Assembly (NCBI RefSeq): GCF_042139015.1
Contig: NZ_JBHIKY010000023.1
Span: 1 to 60,174, forward strand
Direction: 5' to 3'
DNA: 60,174 nucleotides
Source: JBHIKY01 sp042139015
GTDB taxonomy: Bacteria > Bacillota > Bacilli > Bacillales > Marinococcaceae
Of this stretch, positions 36,105 through 43,800 are shown in pieces (the stretch's first letter is position 1; each line of letters begins with the position of its first letter). The notes below the pieces were generated by a model. The model did no database searches and had not been told where the DNA came from. It saw only the letters and a program-made list of their open reading frames with translations. Made by a program: the position numbers and the translations under genes.

Positions 36105-36137
36105 GGAGGTGCGGCTGCAGACCGGCCTCTTTTTTTA
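36105..36137 (+). terminator. Terminator of the 69-aa gene
   Basis: GAGGT-CGG / CCGGCCTC stem with a one-base bulge, then TTTTTTTATTT. Confidence 0.8.
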
Positions 36138-36234
36138 TTTGCCCGGGAAAAAACGTTATCTGAGAAATCCGAATATAAAATATATACCTTCTTCTCTCCT
36201 GCACATACTTTAATGAAGCACGAAAGAGCAGCAA

Positions 36235-37203
36235 TTAATTGAAGAGGTTGTTTTTCTTTTTCCACTCATGACAAACAGCCTGCAATTTCTTCATTACCTG
36301 CTTTGTTTCATCCAAATTCTCAGCCTTTGCTCCCGCAGCCATAGGATGCCCGCCGCCATTATGCTCAGCTGCGATGTCATTAATTACCGGCCCCTTCGAA
36401 CGGAGACGGACCCGGTAAGTGCTGTCGTCGTTTTCAACGAAGAATACCCAGGCTAAGATGCCGTCAGTATCTGCAAAAGCGTTAATAACGGCAGAAGATT
36501 CATTAATGCTGATATTGTAATGTGCAAGTGTATCTTTCGTTAAGTACATCATGCCGGTGCCTTCTTCTGTCAGTGTGAACTCCTGCAGCACTTTTCCGCG
36601 GAGCCTCACGACTGCTTCGGAATTTTTATAGAACTCCGTATATAATGAGGTCGTATCCACCCCATGCTCAAGTACGGCGGCTGCCATCCGGTGCGTACGC
36701 GGTGTCGTGTTCGAATGCTGGAATCGTCCAGTATCTCCGACGATCCCTGCATATAAGAGACGAGCTGCGTCCTTTGGTAATTTCCATTTTTCAACTTCTG
36801 CTGCGTGCATGGCCAGTTCAATTATCATTTCACAGGTCGAACTTGCCTTCGTATCCACCCAGGCGATATCTCCATACGGATCGACGTTAGGATGATGGTC
36901 AATTTTCACCAGCTGAGTCCCTTTATCCCAGCCTTTACCATCTATCCGTTCCGTGTTGGCGGTGTCACAGACAATCACTAGTGCATTTCCCTCCGGCTCT
37001 GCATGGTCTGAATCACTGTTTGCCAGAAACGAAAGCGAATTTTCATTTTCACCAACCAGATGAATCTGCTTATCTGGACAATTGAATTTAATTAAAGAAG
37101 CCAGGCCGCCTTGAGAGCCGACAGCGTCCGGGTCTGGTTTTTCATGCCGGTAAATATAAATAACTGCATGTGCTTTCACAGCGTCAATTATCTTATTTTT
37201 CAT
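36235..37203 (-). CDS. nrnA: Oligoribonuclease / pAp phosphatase NrnA
   Basis: A DHH-DHHA1 phosphoesterase that degrades 2-5-nt RNA and 3',5'-pAp. Metal ligands in RHEKPDPDAVGS, VCDTAN and KIDHHPNVDPYGD; the C-terminal DHHA1 has NGGGHPMAAGA. The frame opens with GTG 37215 inside the AGGTGG SD; ATG 37203 is the better start (322 aa). Divergent from ytpI. Confidence 0.94.
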   Translation of the reverse strand: MKNKIIDAVKAHAVIYIYRHEKPDPDAVGSQGGLASLIKFNCPDKQIHLVGENENSLSFLANSDSDHAEPEGNALVIVCDTANTERIDGKGWDKGTQLVKIDHHPNVDPYGDIAWVDTKASSTCEMIIELAMHAAEVEKWKLPKDAARLLYAGIVGDTGRFQHSNTTPRTHRMAAAVLEHGVDTTSLYTEFYKNSEAVVRLRGKVLQEFTLTEEGTGMMYLTKDTLAHYNISINESSAVINAFADTDGILAWVFFVENDDSTYRVRLRSKGPVINDIAAEHNGGGHPMAAGAKAENLDETKQVMKKLQAVCHEWKKKNNLFN

Positions 37204-37300
37204 TGATATTGCCACCTTTCAATATTTCCAGCCGGATGCAATTGCTATTTTTCTTTTCCAGCCTTAAAATGAGGAGGAAGAATGATCAGGAGGGAAAGGA

Positions 37301-37609
37301 ATGCAGATATTCACGATTATCGTCGTAATTGCCGCGGCAATGTATGTATTTTACAAGATAAAAGCTTTTCGCACGAAAGCCCCGGTTGAAAAGAAATGGG
37401 TGCAGACGAAAGCGAATATCAGTCTCGGCCTTTTTTTAACAGGTTTTGGGGCCAATCTACTTTTTACAAATACAATGACGATCGACATTGTCATAGGTAC
37501 CATTTTTGCTGTGCTCGGAATCGCCAATATCCTTCTCGGGCTCCGTGCATATAAATTGTATCATCCATACGCATCAAAAGAGGCCGAAGAACAACGGCTG
37601 AAAACCTAA
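37301..37609 (+). CDS. ytpI: YtpI-like membrane protein
   Basis: 102 aa with three hydrophobic segments (IFTIIVVIAAAMYVFYKI, NISLGLFLTGFGANLLF, IDIVIGTIFAVLGIANILLG) and a charged tail. Function unknown. Strong SD AGGAGG. Convergent with ytoI over a shared terminator. Confidence 0.85.
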   Translation: MQIFTIIVVIAAAMYVFYKIKAFRTKAPVEKKWVQTKANISLGLFLTGFGANLLFTNTMTIDIVIGTIFAVLGIANILLGLRAYKLYHPYASKEAEEQRLKT

Positions 37610-37637
37610 TGCTCCGCCTAATGAAAAAGTACATGTA

Positions 37638-37664
37638 AAAACCGGCCTGATCCTGGCCGGTTTT
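37638..37664. terminator. Bidirectional terminator between ytpI and ytoI
   Basis: Perfect 10-bp stem AAAACCGGCC / GGCCGGTTTT with a 7-base loop. Confidence 0.9.
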
Positions 37665-37682
37665 ATTGCGGCTTAGCGGTCA

Positions 37683-38993
37683 TTAACGATCGAGCAGCTG
37701 CGCCATCATCAGCGCTTTGGCAACAATTTCCCCTTCATGAAATAATTCTACATCAACTTTGCCGTGCTTGCGGCCGACCTCGAGCATTTTTCCCTTCAAA
37801 TCGATCGTGCTTTCAATCTGAATTGGTTTAATAAAATACATCGTAATATTTTCAACGACTATATCTCCGCGCTTATAATGGCGCAGGAGCCGGCTTCCAC
37901 ATTCAGTCACGAGCGTCGTCAGCACGCCGTAGGAAATCATGCCGAGCTGATTCGTCATCTGCGGACTGACTTCACATTGGTAATTATACTCTGAACCCTG
38001 AGGCATTTCATGAAAGCGGCTTGTAACCACATCATCAATTGTCTCTCCAACGTGCGGCTGCCGCTGCACCATCTGCAGAGCCTTCAGCACATCCTGCCTG
38101 CTGATGACCCCTATTAAGTGACGTTGATCATCGATAACCGGAAGCAGCTCAATCCCTTCCCACACCATCACATGGGCGACCGAGGCAATAGAGGTTCGTT
38201 CATTCACTGTAATTGGACTTTTTGTCATCACTTTCTCAATCGGCGTGTGCATCTGGGCGCCGAGCACATCTTTCGCAGCGACCATTCCCTGCACTTTCAT
38301 ATCTTCTCCAATGACCGGATAGCGGCTGTGCCCTGTTTTCCGGTTCATTTCGTGCCATTTCTCCACGTTATTTTCGGTAGTCATGTAGTATGTGTCCTGC
38401 AGTGGAATTAATATATCATCTACGAGCACAATCTCTTTTTTTATGAGCTGGTCATAAATTGCACGGTTAATCATCGTTGCAACCGTAAATGTGTCATAGC
38501 TTGTCGAAATTACCGGAAGCCCCAGTTCATCGGCAAGAGCAATAACATTTTCGTTTGTATCAAAGCCGCCTGTAATTAAAACAGCTGCCCCGGCCTCAAG
38601 CGCAAGTTTATGTACTTGATAACGGTTCCCGACAATTAATAAATTCCCCGCTTCCACATAGCGCATCATTGCTTCAAGCTTCATCGCTCCAATGACAAAA
38701 CGATTCAAGGTTTTATGGAGGCCGTTTCGTCCGCCGAGGACTTGTCCGTCAACAATATTAACGACTTCAGCATACGTCAGCTTTTCGAAATTTTCTTTTA
38801 ATTTTTTTTCAATCCGTATCGTACCGACACGTTCAATTGTACTGACCAGTCCTTGATTTTCCGCATCCTTTATCGCGCGGTACGCGGTCCCTTCACTGAC
38901 CTGAAGTACTTTGGCAACCTGCCGTACTGAAATTTTTTCCCCAACACCGAGCTCGGTTATATGGTGAAGTATCTGTTCATGCTTTGTAGCCAG
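37683..38993 (-). CDS. ytoI: CBS/DRTGG-domain transcriptional regulator YtoI
   Basis: 436 aa: N-terminal winged helix (RQVAKVLQVSEGTAYRAIKDAENQGLV), DRTGG domain (about 80-180), two CBS domains (IEKVMTKSPITVNERTS, LIGVISRQDVLKAL) and a C-terminal thioesterase-like (hot-dog) domain. Ligand unknown. The only well-placed SD (AGGAGGTG, 8 bases) precedes CTG 38993, giving LATKHEQILHH; the frame extends to TTG 39020 without any SD. A CTG start is therefore likely. Promoter with a cre-like palindrome upstream. Confidence 0.88.
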   Translation of the reverse strand: MATKHEQILHHITELGVGEKISVRQVAKVLQVSEGTAYRAIKDAENQGLVSTIERVGTIRIEKKLKENFEKLTYAEVVNIVDGQVLGGRNGLHKTLNRFVIGAMKLEAMMRYVEAGNLLIVGNRYQVHKLALEAGAAVLITGGFDTNENVIALADELGLPVISTSYDTFTVATMINRAIYDQLIKKEIVLVDDILIPLQDTYYMTTENNVEKWHEMNRKTGHSRYPVIGEDMKVQGMVAAKDVLGAQMHTPIEKVMTKSPITVNERTSIASVAHVMVWEGIELLPVIDDQRHLIGVISRQDVLKALQMVQRQPHVGETIDDVVTSRFHEMPQGSEYNYQCEVSPQMTNQLGMISYGVLTTLVTECGSRLLRHYKRGDIVVENITMYFIKPIQIESTIDLKGKMLEVGRKHGKVDVELFHEGEIVAKALMMAQLLDR

Positions 38994-39102
38994 TTCTGGC
39001 ACCTCCTCCGACACCTGCAAAAAACTGTATTAGTTACATCTTTGGTCTGTAATACTTTAAGTATACGTATCCTCGTTTCGGAACGCAAGAATCTGCCATT
39101 TG

Positions 39103-39147
39103 ATTATAACGATTTTTCTTGAAATATCAATAGTGTAAGCGCTTATG
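39103..39147 (-). promoter_or_regulatory. ytoI promoter with cre-like palindrome
   Basis: Minus strand: -35 TTGATA (39125-39130), 16-bp spacer, -10 TATAAT (39103-39108). TGTAAGCGCTTATG (39134-39147) matches the CcpA cre core in 12 of 14 positions and includes the perfect palindrome TAAGCGCTTA, just upstream of the -35. Confidence 0.6.
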
Positions 39148-39166
39148 TGGTTACAAGAAAGAAAAA

Positions 39167-39205
39167 AGCTGTTCTAACCTCTTTGAAAAGAGAGAAAGAA
39201 CAGCT
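39167..39205 (-). terminator. Terminator of the hydrolase gene
   Basis: AGCTGTTCT / AGAACAGCT outer stem with an inner CTCTT/AAGAG stem; minus-strand tail TTTTTTC. Confidence 0.8.
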
Positions 39206-39220
39206 GCGCGTTTTCAGTAA

Positions 39221-39904
39221 TTATAGATCCACAGATTCTCCGGCTTTCAATGCTTGTCCTTTTTGAGGAGAAATCGACTCAACGAACGCTTTTGCGTCCT
39301 GTTTAATCGGAGGGAAGGTATCATAATGAATCGGAACCGTAAATTTCGGTTTCAACCATTCGACGGCCTGTTTCGCGTCCTCCGGCCCCATCGTAAAATT
39401 ATCCCCGATAGGTACAAACAACAAATCCGCCGGATGCCGCTCGCCGATCATTTTCATATCGGAAAATAATGCTGTATCTCCCATATGATAGACGGTTTTA
39501 CCTTCTGCTTCAAACAGGATTCCCGCCGGCATGCCGGTATAAATAATTTTTTGATTCTCTTCTTCCGTATAAGAAGATCCGTGAAAAGCCTGAGTAAGCT
39601 TGACACGCCCAAAGTCAAAAGTATAACCTCCGCCGATATGAAGCGGATGAGTATTAAGACCCTGCCATCCTAAATAGGTTGCAAGCTCAAACGGTGCTAC
39701 CACGAGAGCATCATTGCGTTTTGCAATATCGACAGTGTCTCCAACATGGTCGTTATGTCCATGCGTCAGCAGTATGACGTCTGCCTTCACGTCATCTGCG
39801 TTTAAGTCGCATAATTCATTCCCGCTGATAAACGGATCAATTAAAACATTTTTGCCATTCGTTTCAATATTCACCACTGAATGTCCATGATAAGTTACTT
39901 TCAT
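39221..39904 (-). CDS. ytkL: Metal-dependent hydrolase (UPF0173, YtkL)
   Basis: 227 aa, metallo-beta-lactamase fold. Metal ligands THGHNDHVGD (HxHxDH) plus H in MGDTALF and HYDTFPP contexts. Substrate unknown. GGAG SD. Upstream of ytoI, own terminator. Confidence 0.88.
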   Translation of the reverse strand: MKVTYHGHSVVNIETNGKNVLIDPFISGNELCDLNADDVKADVILLTHGHNDHVGDTVDIAKRNDALVVAPFELATYLGWQGLNTHPLHIGGGYTFDFGRVKLTQAFHGSSYTEEENQKIIYTGMPAGILFEAEGKTVYHMGDTALFSDMKMIGERHPADLLFVPIGDNFTMGPEDAKQAVEWLKPKFTVPIHYDTFPPIKQDAKAFVESISPQKGQALKAGESVDL

Positions 39905-40006
39905 GAATAGAGTTCTCCTTTCCGGGCTAGTAATTATCTACCATTGCTCTTTTTTCCTCTTTTGAAGAAATTCTAAACAATGATTCCGGTTAAAAAAGGA
40001 GTTTTC

Positions 40007-41134
40007 TTAAGCCTGCTGCAGCTCAGGAAGCTTTTCTGCAGGGGTAAACGACACGTTTTGTGCTTCTGCCACAGCCTGGTAGACGAGGTGTCCGCTCATT
40101 GTATTGAGCCCCATAAATAAGGCGGGGTTATTTTTCAAAGCCTTGGAAAGCCCTTGATCCGCAAGCTGCAGTGCATAAGGAACGGTTACGTTTGTCAGAG
40201 CAAGGGTTGAGGTTCTTGGCACCGCACCAGGCATGTTTGCCACAGCATAGTGCAGAATCCCATGTCTTTCGTAAACCGGGTCATCGTGAGTCGTAATATG
40301 ATCAGTCGTTTCAAAAATGCCGCCTTGATCAATCGCCACATCTACAAGCACGGAGCCTGTCTCCATGCTTTTTACCATTTCCTCCGTTACAAGCTTTGGT
40401 GCACGCGCACCTGGAATCAATACCGCCCCGATGACAATATCCGCTTCAGCCACAGCTTCTGCCAGCGTGACAGGATTCGAAATCAGAGTGTGAATCTCCT
40501 TACCGAAAATATCCTCGAGCTGTCGGAGCCTTGCTGGATTCACATCGAGAATCGTTACATCAGCACCTAATCCGCAGGCAATCTTTGCTGCATTGGTTCC
40601 GGCAATCCCTCCGCCGATTATTGCCACTTTTCCGCGGCGGACTCCCGGCACGCCGGCAAGCAGAATTCCTTTGCCGCCTTTTGTTTTTTCAAGAAACTGT
40701 GCCCCCATCTGGGCAGACATGCGGCCTGCCACCTCACTCATCGGAGTCAGAAGCGGCAGTGACCCATCTTGAAGCTGTACCGTTTCATACGCTATCGCCG
40801 TCACTTTTTTCTCCATGAGCTGCTTGGTAAGCTCAGGAAGCGGCGCGAGGTGAAGGTAAGTAAAAAGAATCAGTCCTTCTCTAAAATGCCTGAATTCCTC
40901 ATCAACCGGCTCCTTTACCTTCATCACCATATCCTGCTCCCAAGCTTCATCTGGTGTGCCCACTATCGAAGCTCCGGCTCTCTCATATTGCTCATCTGAA
41001 AACCCTGAACCGGCACCAGCATGCCGTTCCACAAATACTTCATGTCCTTTTTCCTTAAATTGCATGACTCCGCCCGGGGTCAACGCCACTCGATTTTCAT
41101 TGTTTTTGACCTCACGCGGTATTCCGATCTTCAT
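40007..41134 (-). CDS. ald: Alanine dehydrogenase
   Basis: A 375-aa NAD-dependent L-alanine dehydrogenase, interconverting alanine with pyruvate and ammonium; used for alanine catabolism and spore-related metabolism. N-terminal MKIGIPREVKNNENRVALTP; HLAPLPELT contains the catalytic His; VAIIGGGIAGTNAAKIA is the nucleotide site. SD AAGGGGG. No clear terminator seen in 39905-40006. Confidence 0.96.
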   Translation of the reverse strand: MKIGIPREVKNNENRVALTPGGVMQFKEKGHEVFVERHAGAGSGFSDEQYERAGASIVGTPDEAWEQDMVMKVKEPVDEEFRHFREGLILFTYLHLAPLPELTKQLMEKKVTAIAYETVQLQDGSLPLLTPMSEVAGRMSAQMGAQFLEKTKGGKGILLAGVPGVRRGKVAIIGGGIAGTNAAKIACGLGADVTILDVNPARLRQLEDIFGKEIHTLISNPVTLAEAVAEADIVIGAVLIPGARAPKLVTEEMVKSMETGSVLVDVAIDQGGIFETTDHITTHDDPVYERHGILHYAVANMPGAVPRTSTLALTNVTVPYALQLADQGLSKALKNNPALFMGLNTMSGHLVYQAVAEAQNVSFTPAEKLPELQQA

Positions 41135-41213
41135 TTGTGGTGCCCCCTTCCACAGCTATATATTTTTTTATACCCTAATATCATACCTCCTATGCCCTCA
41201 TCCATGAAAGAAA

Positions 41214-41242
41214 AAACTATCTCTTTTCATAAGAGACAGTTT
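41214..41242 (-). terminator. Terminator of the 128-aa secreted-protein gene
   Basis: AAACTATCTCTT / AAGAGACAGTTT, 12-bp stem with one G-U pair in RNA, overlapping the stop; minus tail TTTTTTC. Confidence 0.85.
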
Positions 41243-41628
41243 TAGGAGGATGGTGTTTTTTTCCATATCCATGTATGAAGTTCGCCTTGATCATTCTGCC
41301 AGCGTACATCTAAACGTTCAAGGTCTGCATACCCGTTTTTCAAAAGACGAGCGGCAAGCTCTTCCTTTGATACTCCTTTTTCCGGCTGCAGCTTTTCATA
41401 TATCTCCTTTACTTCCTTGACAGCCCGCTCATCGTGAAAAGCCGTATCTCCTTGATGGAACTCATACGCAGAGGGACTGTTGTATTCCCAGTGCAGAGTG
41501 TCATTTCTTGTTTCAACTGTTGCTTTAAATACAAAAATCTCTTCAAGCTCGGCTCCCTGCGCCTGTAATGCAGCTCCTGGAGCAAATAATATCAGCAGTA
41601 CAAGCAATGCACTTATCCAAATTTTCAC
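41242..41628 (-). CDS. Secreted hypothetical protein (128 aa)
   Basis: Signal peptide of about 22 residues (KIWISALLVLLILFAPGAALQAQ) followed by a roughly 100-aa mixed alpha/beta domain with several Trp (LHWEYN, DVRWQND, TWIWKK). I do not recognise a family. GTG start behind GGGAGG. It lies between ald and the SDR gene, all on the same strand, with its own terminator. Confidence 0.75.
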   Translation of the reverse strand: MKIWISALLVLLILFAPGAALQAQGAELEEIFVFKATVETRNDTLHWEYNSPSAYEFHQGDTAFHDERAVKEVKEIYEKLQPEKGVSKEELAARLLKNGYADLERLDVRWQNDQGELHTWIWKKTPSS

Positions 41629-41677
41629 AAGCTATCACCTCCCGACTAGCTTTCCGCTGAGAGGCGTGCTTTATACA

Positions 41678-42442
41678 TCAATTACTGCGTCTTTTATGCA
41701 AAACATCTATTCCGCCGGTAACTTCTACGACAGAGCCTGTGATCATATCAGAATTCTCGTCGCTGAGAAAGGAGATGGTGCGGGCGATATCTTCTCCGCT
41801 TGCCGGTCTTCCGACGGGAGTAGCCTGGCTTTCAACATTTCTCGCCTCTTGAATGGAAGCTTCCTTGAATTCATCAGTGACGACGCCGGGACAGACCATA
41901 TTTACCGTAATTCCATGTTCTGCCTCTTCAAGAGAAACGGATTTCATCAATGAGACAAGCCCGGTTTTCGCAGCAGCGTAAGCCGAGCGATACAGCCAGC
42001 CCGGGGCCTCCTGCGCCCCTTGAAAGCCGTACGTAATGATCCTGCCGAACTTCTGTTTCCGCATTATCGGCACCACGGCCTGAAATAAATGAAACATGGC
42101 CGTCAGGTTTCCATCGAGCATTTCTTTCCACTCAGCTGTCGAATAATCCATTAGCTTTTTACGTTCAAATATATATGGGCCCGCGTTATTGACTAGCACG
42201 TCAATTCTGCCGAAATGATGGTATGAATCAGCGGCAAATCTTTTTAAATCCTCTGGATTCGTGACATCTCCCCTCACGAACAATAAGCGCCCGCTTTCCT
42301 TTGAAAAATCCTTTTTTAATCTCTCTACAGATTCTTCGTCATTTCGATAAGTAACGGTGACTGCGTATCCCTTTTTCAGGAATTCTTCTGTTACTTTTCT
42401 CCCCAGTCCCTTTGATCCTGCTGTGATAATGGCATGACGCAT
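41678..42442 (-). CDS. SDR family oxidoreductase (FabG-like, YtkK)
   Basis: 254 aa. Cofactor motif ITAGSKGLGRK (TGxxxGxG type, first G as A-G), NNAG at VLVNNAG, catalytic Tyr/Lys in YRSAYAAAKTG, C-terminal GSVVEVTGG. Resembles B. subtilis YtkK, annotated as a putative 3-oxoacyl-ACP reductase; substrate unknown. ATG 42442 has AGGAGG, whereas the upstream ATG at 42502 does not. Spacing to the 128-aa gene is 49 bases. Confidence 0.85.
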   Translation of the reverse strand: MRHAIITAGSKGLGRKVTEEFLKKGYAVTVTYRNDEESVERLKKDFSKESGRLLFVRGDVTNPEDLKRFAADSYHHFGRIDVLVNNAGPYIFERKKLMDYSTAEWKEMLDGNLTAMFHLFQAVVPIMRKQKFGRIITYGFQGAQEAPGWLYRSAYAAAKTGLVSLMKSVSLEEAEHGITVNMVCPGVVTDEFKEASIQEARNVESQATPVGRPASGEDIARTISFLSDENSDMITGSVVEVTGGIDVLHKRRSN

Positions 42443-42595
42443 GGCCGGAGTCCTCCTATCACGATATATGTACAGTACTTTTTCCCAGTTATTTTTTATC
42501 ATACTATTATTTATCGTTTTCGTAAAAATAAATGCGCCGGTATTATGGAGATATTAAGAAATTTAGCTGGTTCTTTATAAATGTATGCCTTTTCA

Positions 42596-42604
42596 TGATA
42601 TAAT
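42596..42604 (+). promoter_or_regulatory. Extended -10 promoter of the UspA gene
   Basis: TGATATAAT with no good -35; transcription would start about 40 bases before ATG 42654. Confidence 0.5.
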
Positions 42605-42653
42605 AAAAGTGTATTAAAATAATATTTCTTATTTGATGGAGGGGGCATGTGAA

Positions 42654-43088
42654 ATGGCAGCATATCAAAAAGTGCTGGCTGCGGTTGACGGTTCAGATGA
42701 ATCAAAAAGAGCATTAAAAAAAGCGATACAGGAAGCTGTCGAAAACAATGCCGCACTTGTAATTACCCACATCATAGACACCCGCACATTCGCCACTATA
42801 GAGCAGTATGACCGCACCATCGTATCACGCGCTGAGAATTACGGCCAGGAGCTTCTTGAAAATTACCGAAAGGAAGCAGAAACTGGTGGAGTAAAGGATA
42901 TCACTACTGTGCTCGACTTTGGATCTCCTAAAATTAAAATCCCTAAAGATCTCGCCAAACGCTATCAGGCGGATTTGATTGTAACGGGCGCCACCGGTTT
43001 AAACGCCGTAGAACGCATGTTGATTGGAAGCGTCTCCGAAGCCATTGCCCGGCATGCGAAATGTGATGTGCTTATCGTCCGCTCATAG
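42654..43088 (+). CDS. Universal stress protein (UspA family)
   Basis: A 144-aa single-domain Usp. Starts YQKVLAAVDGSDESKRAL; ATP-binding motif G-2x-G-9x-GS is present (GATGLNAVERMLIGS), so it probably binds ATP. Ends CDVLIVRS. SD GGAGGGGG. Convergent with argH across the tandem-repeat array; each has its own terminator. Confidence 0.93.
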   Translation: MAAYQKVLAAVDGSDESKRALKKAIQEAVENNAALVITHIIDTRTFATIEQYDRTIVSRAENYGQELLENYRKEAETGGVKDITTVLDFGSPKIKIPKDLAKRYQADLIVTGATGLNAVERMLIGSVSEAIARHAKCDVLIVRS

Positions 43089-43108
43089 ATTGTACTTTAA
43101 ATATTGTG

Positions 43109-43140
43109 CCCTCGTTCCGCTGCGGCGGTGCGGGGGTTTT
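43109..43140 (+). terminator. Terminator of the UspA gene
   Basis: CCCTCGTTCCGC / GCGGTGCGGGGG, a 12-bp GC-rich stem with one mismatch and G-U pairs, followed by TTTT. Confidence 0.75.
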
Positions 43141-43187
43141 GTTCGTATAATATTAGTCGGCAGTGTGTGTGCTTGCTGCAGAACAGA

Positions 43188-43730
43188 TTTCCACTGCGCT
43201 GATTAGATTTCCACCGCAGACGCCACATTTCCACCGCTCCAATTCGATTTCCACTGTTCCGCTTGCTTTTCCTCGGTTACGGCTACCTTTTCCCGCTTCG
43301 CTCCCTTCGTTTCCACCGCTCCCATTGGTCTTTCCCCGGATCAGCAAATTGTATCCCTTGAACTGTTCCTGTTTCCACGCTGCCGATCGCATTTCCACTA
43401 CTTCCCTTTGATTTCCACTGCGCTGATCGGATTTCCACCGCAGACGCCACTTTTCCACCACACCAATTCGATTTCCACTGTTTCGCTTGCTTTTCCTCGG
43501 TTACGGCCTCCTTTTCCCGCTTCGCTCCCTTCGTTTCCACCGCTCCCATTGGTCTTTCCCCGGATCAGCAAGTTGTATCCCTTGAACTGTTCCTGTTTCC
43601 ACGCTGCTTATCGGATTTCCACCACTTCCCTTTGATTTCCACTGTGCTGATCGGATTTCCACCGCAGACGCCACTTTTCCACCGCCAGACGTTCCATTAC
43701 CGTTTCCACCTCCACGTCCCGGTTTGCCCT
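43188..43730. repeat. Nested tandem repeat: 20-bp TTTCCAC monomers in 224-bp units
   Basis: TTTCCAC occurs 18 times, and variants such as TTTCCTC, TTTTCCC, TTTCCCC and TATCCCT fill the gaps, so monomers begin every 20 bases (43188, 43208, 43228, 43248, 43268...; a few of 21-22). Eleven monomers make a 224-bp unit; equivalent monomers recur at 43188/43412/43636 and 43208/43432/43656. Two full units and the start of a third are present, then decayed monomers to about 43730. 224 is not divisible by 3 and reading frames shift between units, so open frames here are by-products. It lies between the uspA and argH terminators. Confidence 0.95.
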
Positions 43731-43760
43731 CTTTGCACTTCCGTAGAGTAACTACTATAA

Positions 43761-43790
43761 AAAGCTGCCCCACTAATCTGGAGCAGCTTT
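43761..43790 (-). terminator. Terminator of argGH
   Basis: AAAGCTGC-CCA / TGG-GCAGCTTT stem, 10 bases past the argH stop; minus tail TTTTTATAG. Confidence 0.85.
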
Positions 43791-43800
43791 CGTTCCGATA

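Noticed and set aside
43188..43730. CRISPR array
   Set aside because: Conserved heptamer is far too short, the 13-bp linkers are themselves repeated at 224 bp, and no cas genes are near.
43153..43773. Overlapping open frames of 75-102 codons on both strands in the tandem repeat
   Set aside because: The same translated phrases recur in different frames because the 224-bp unit shifts frame; no SD sites; low-complexity composition.
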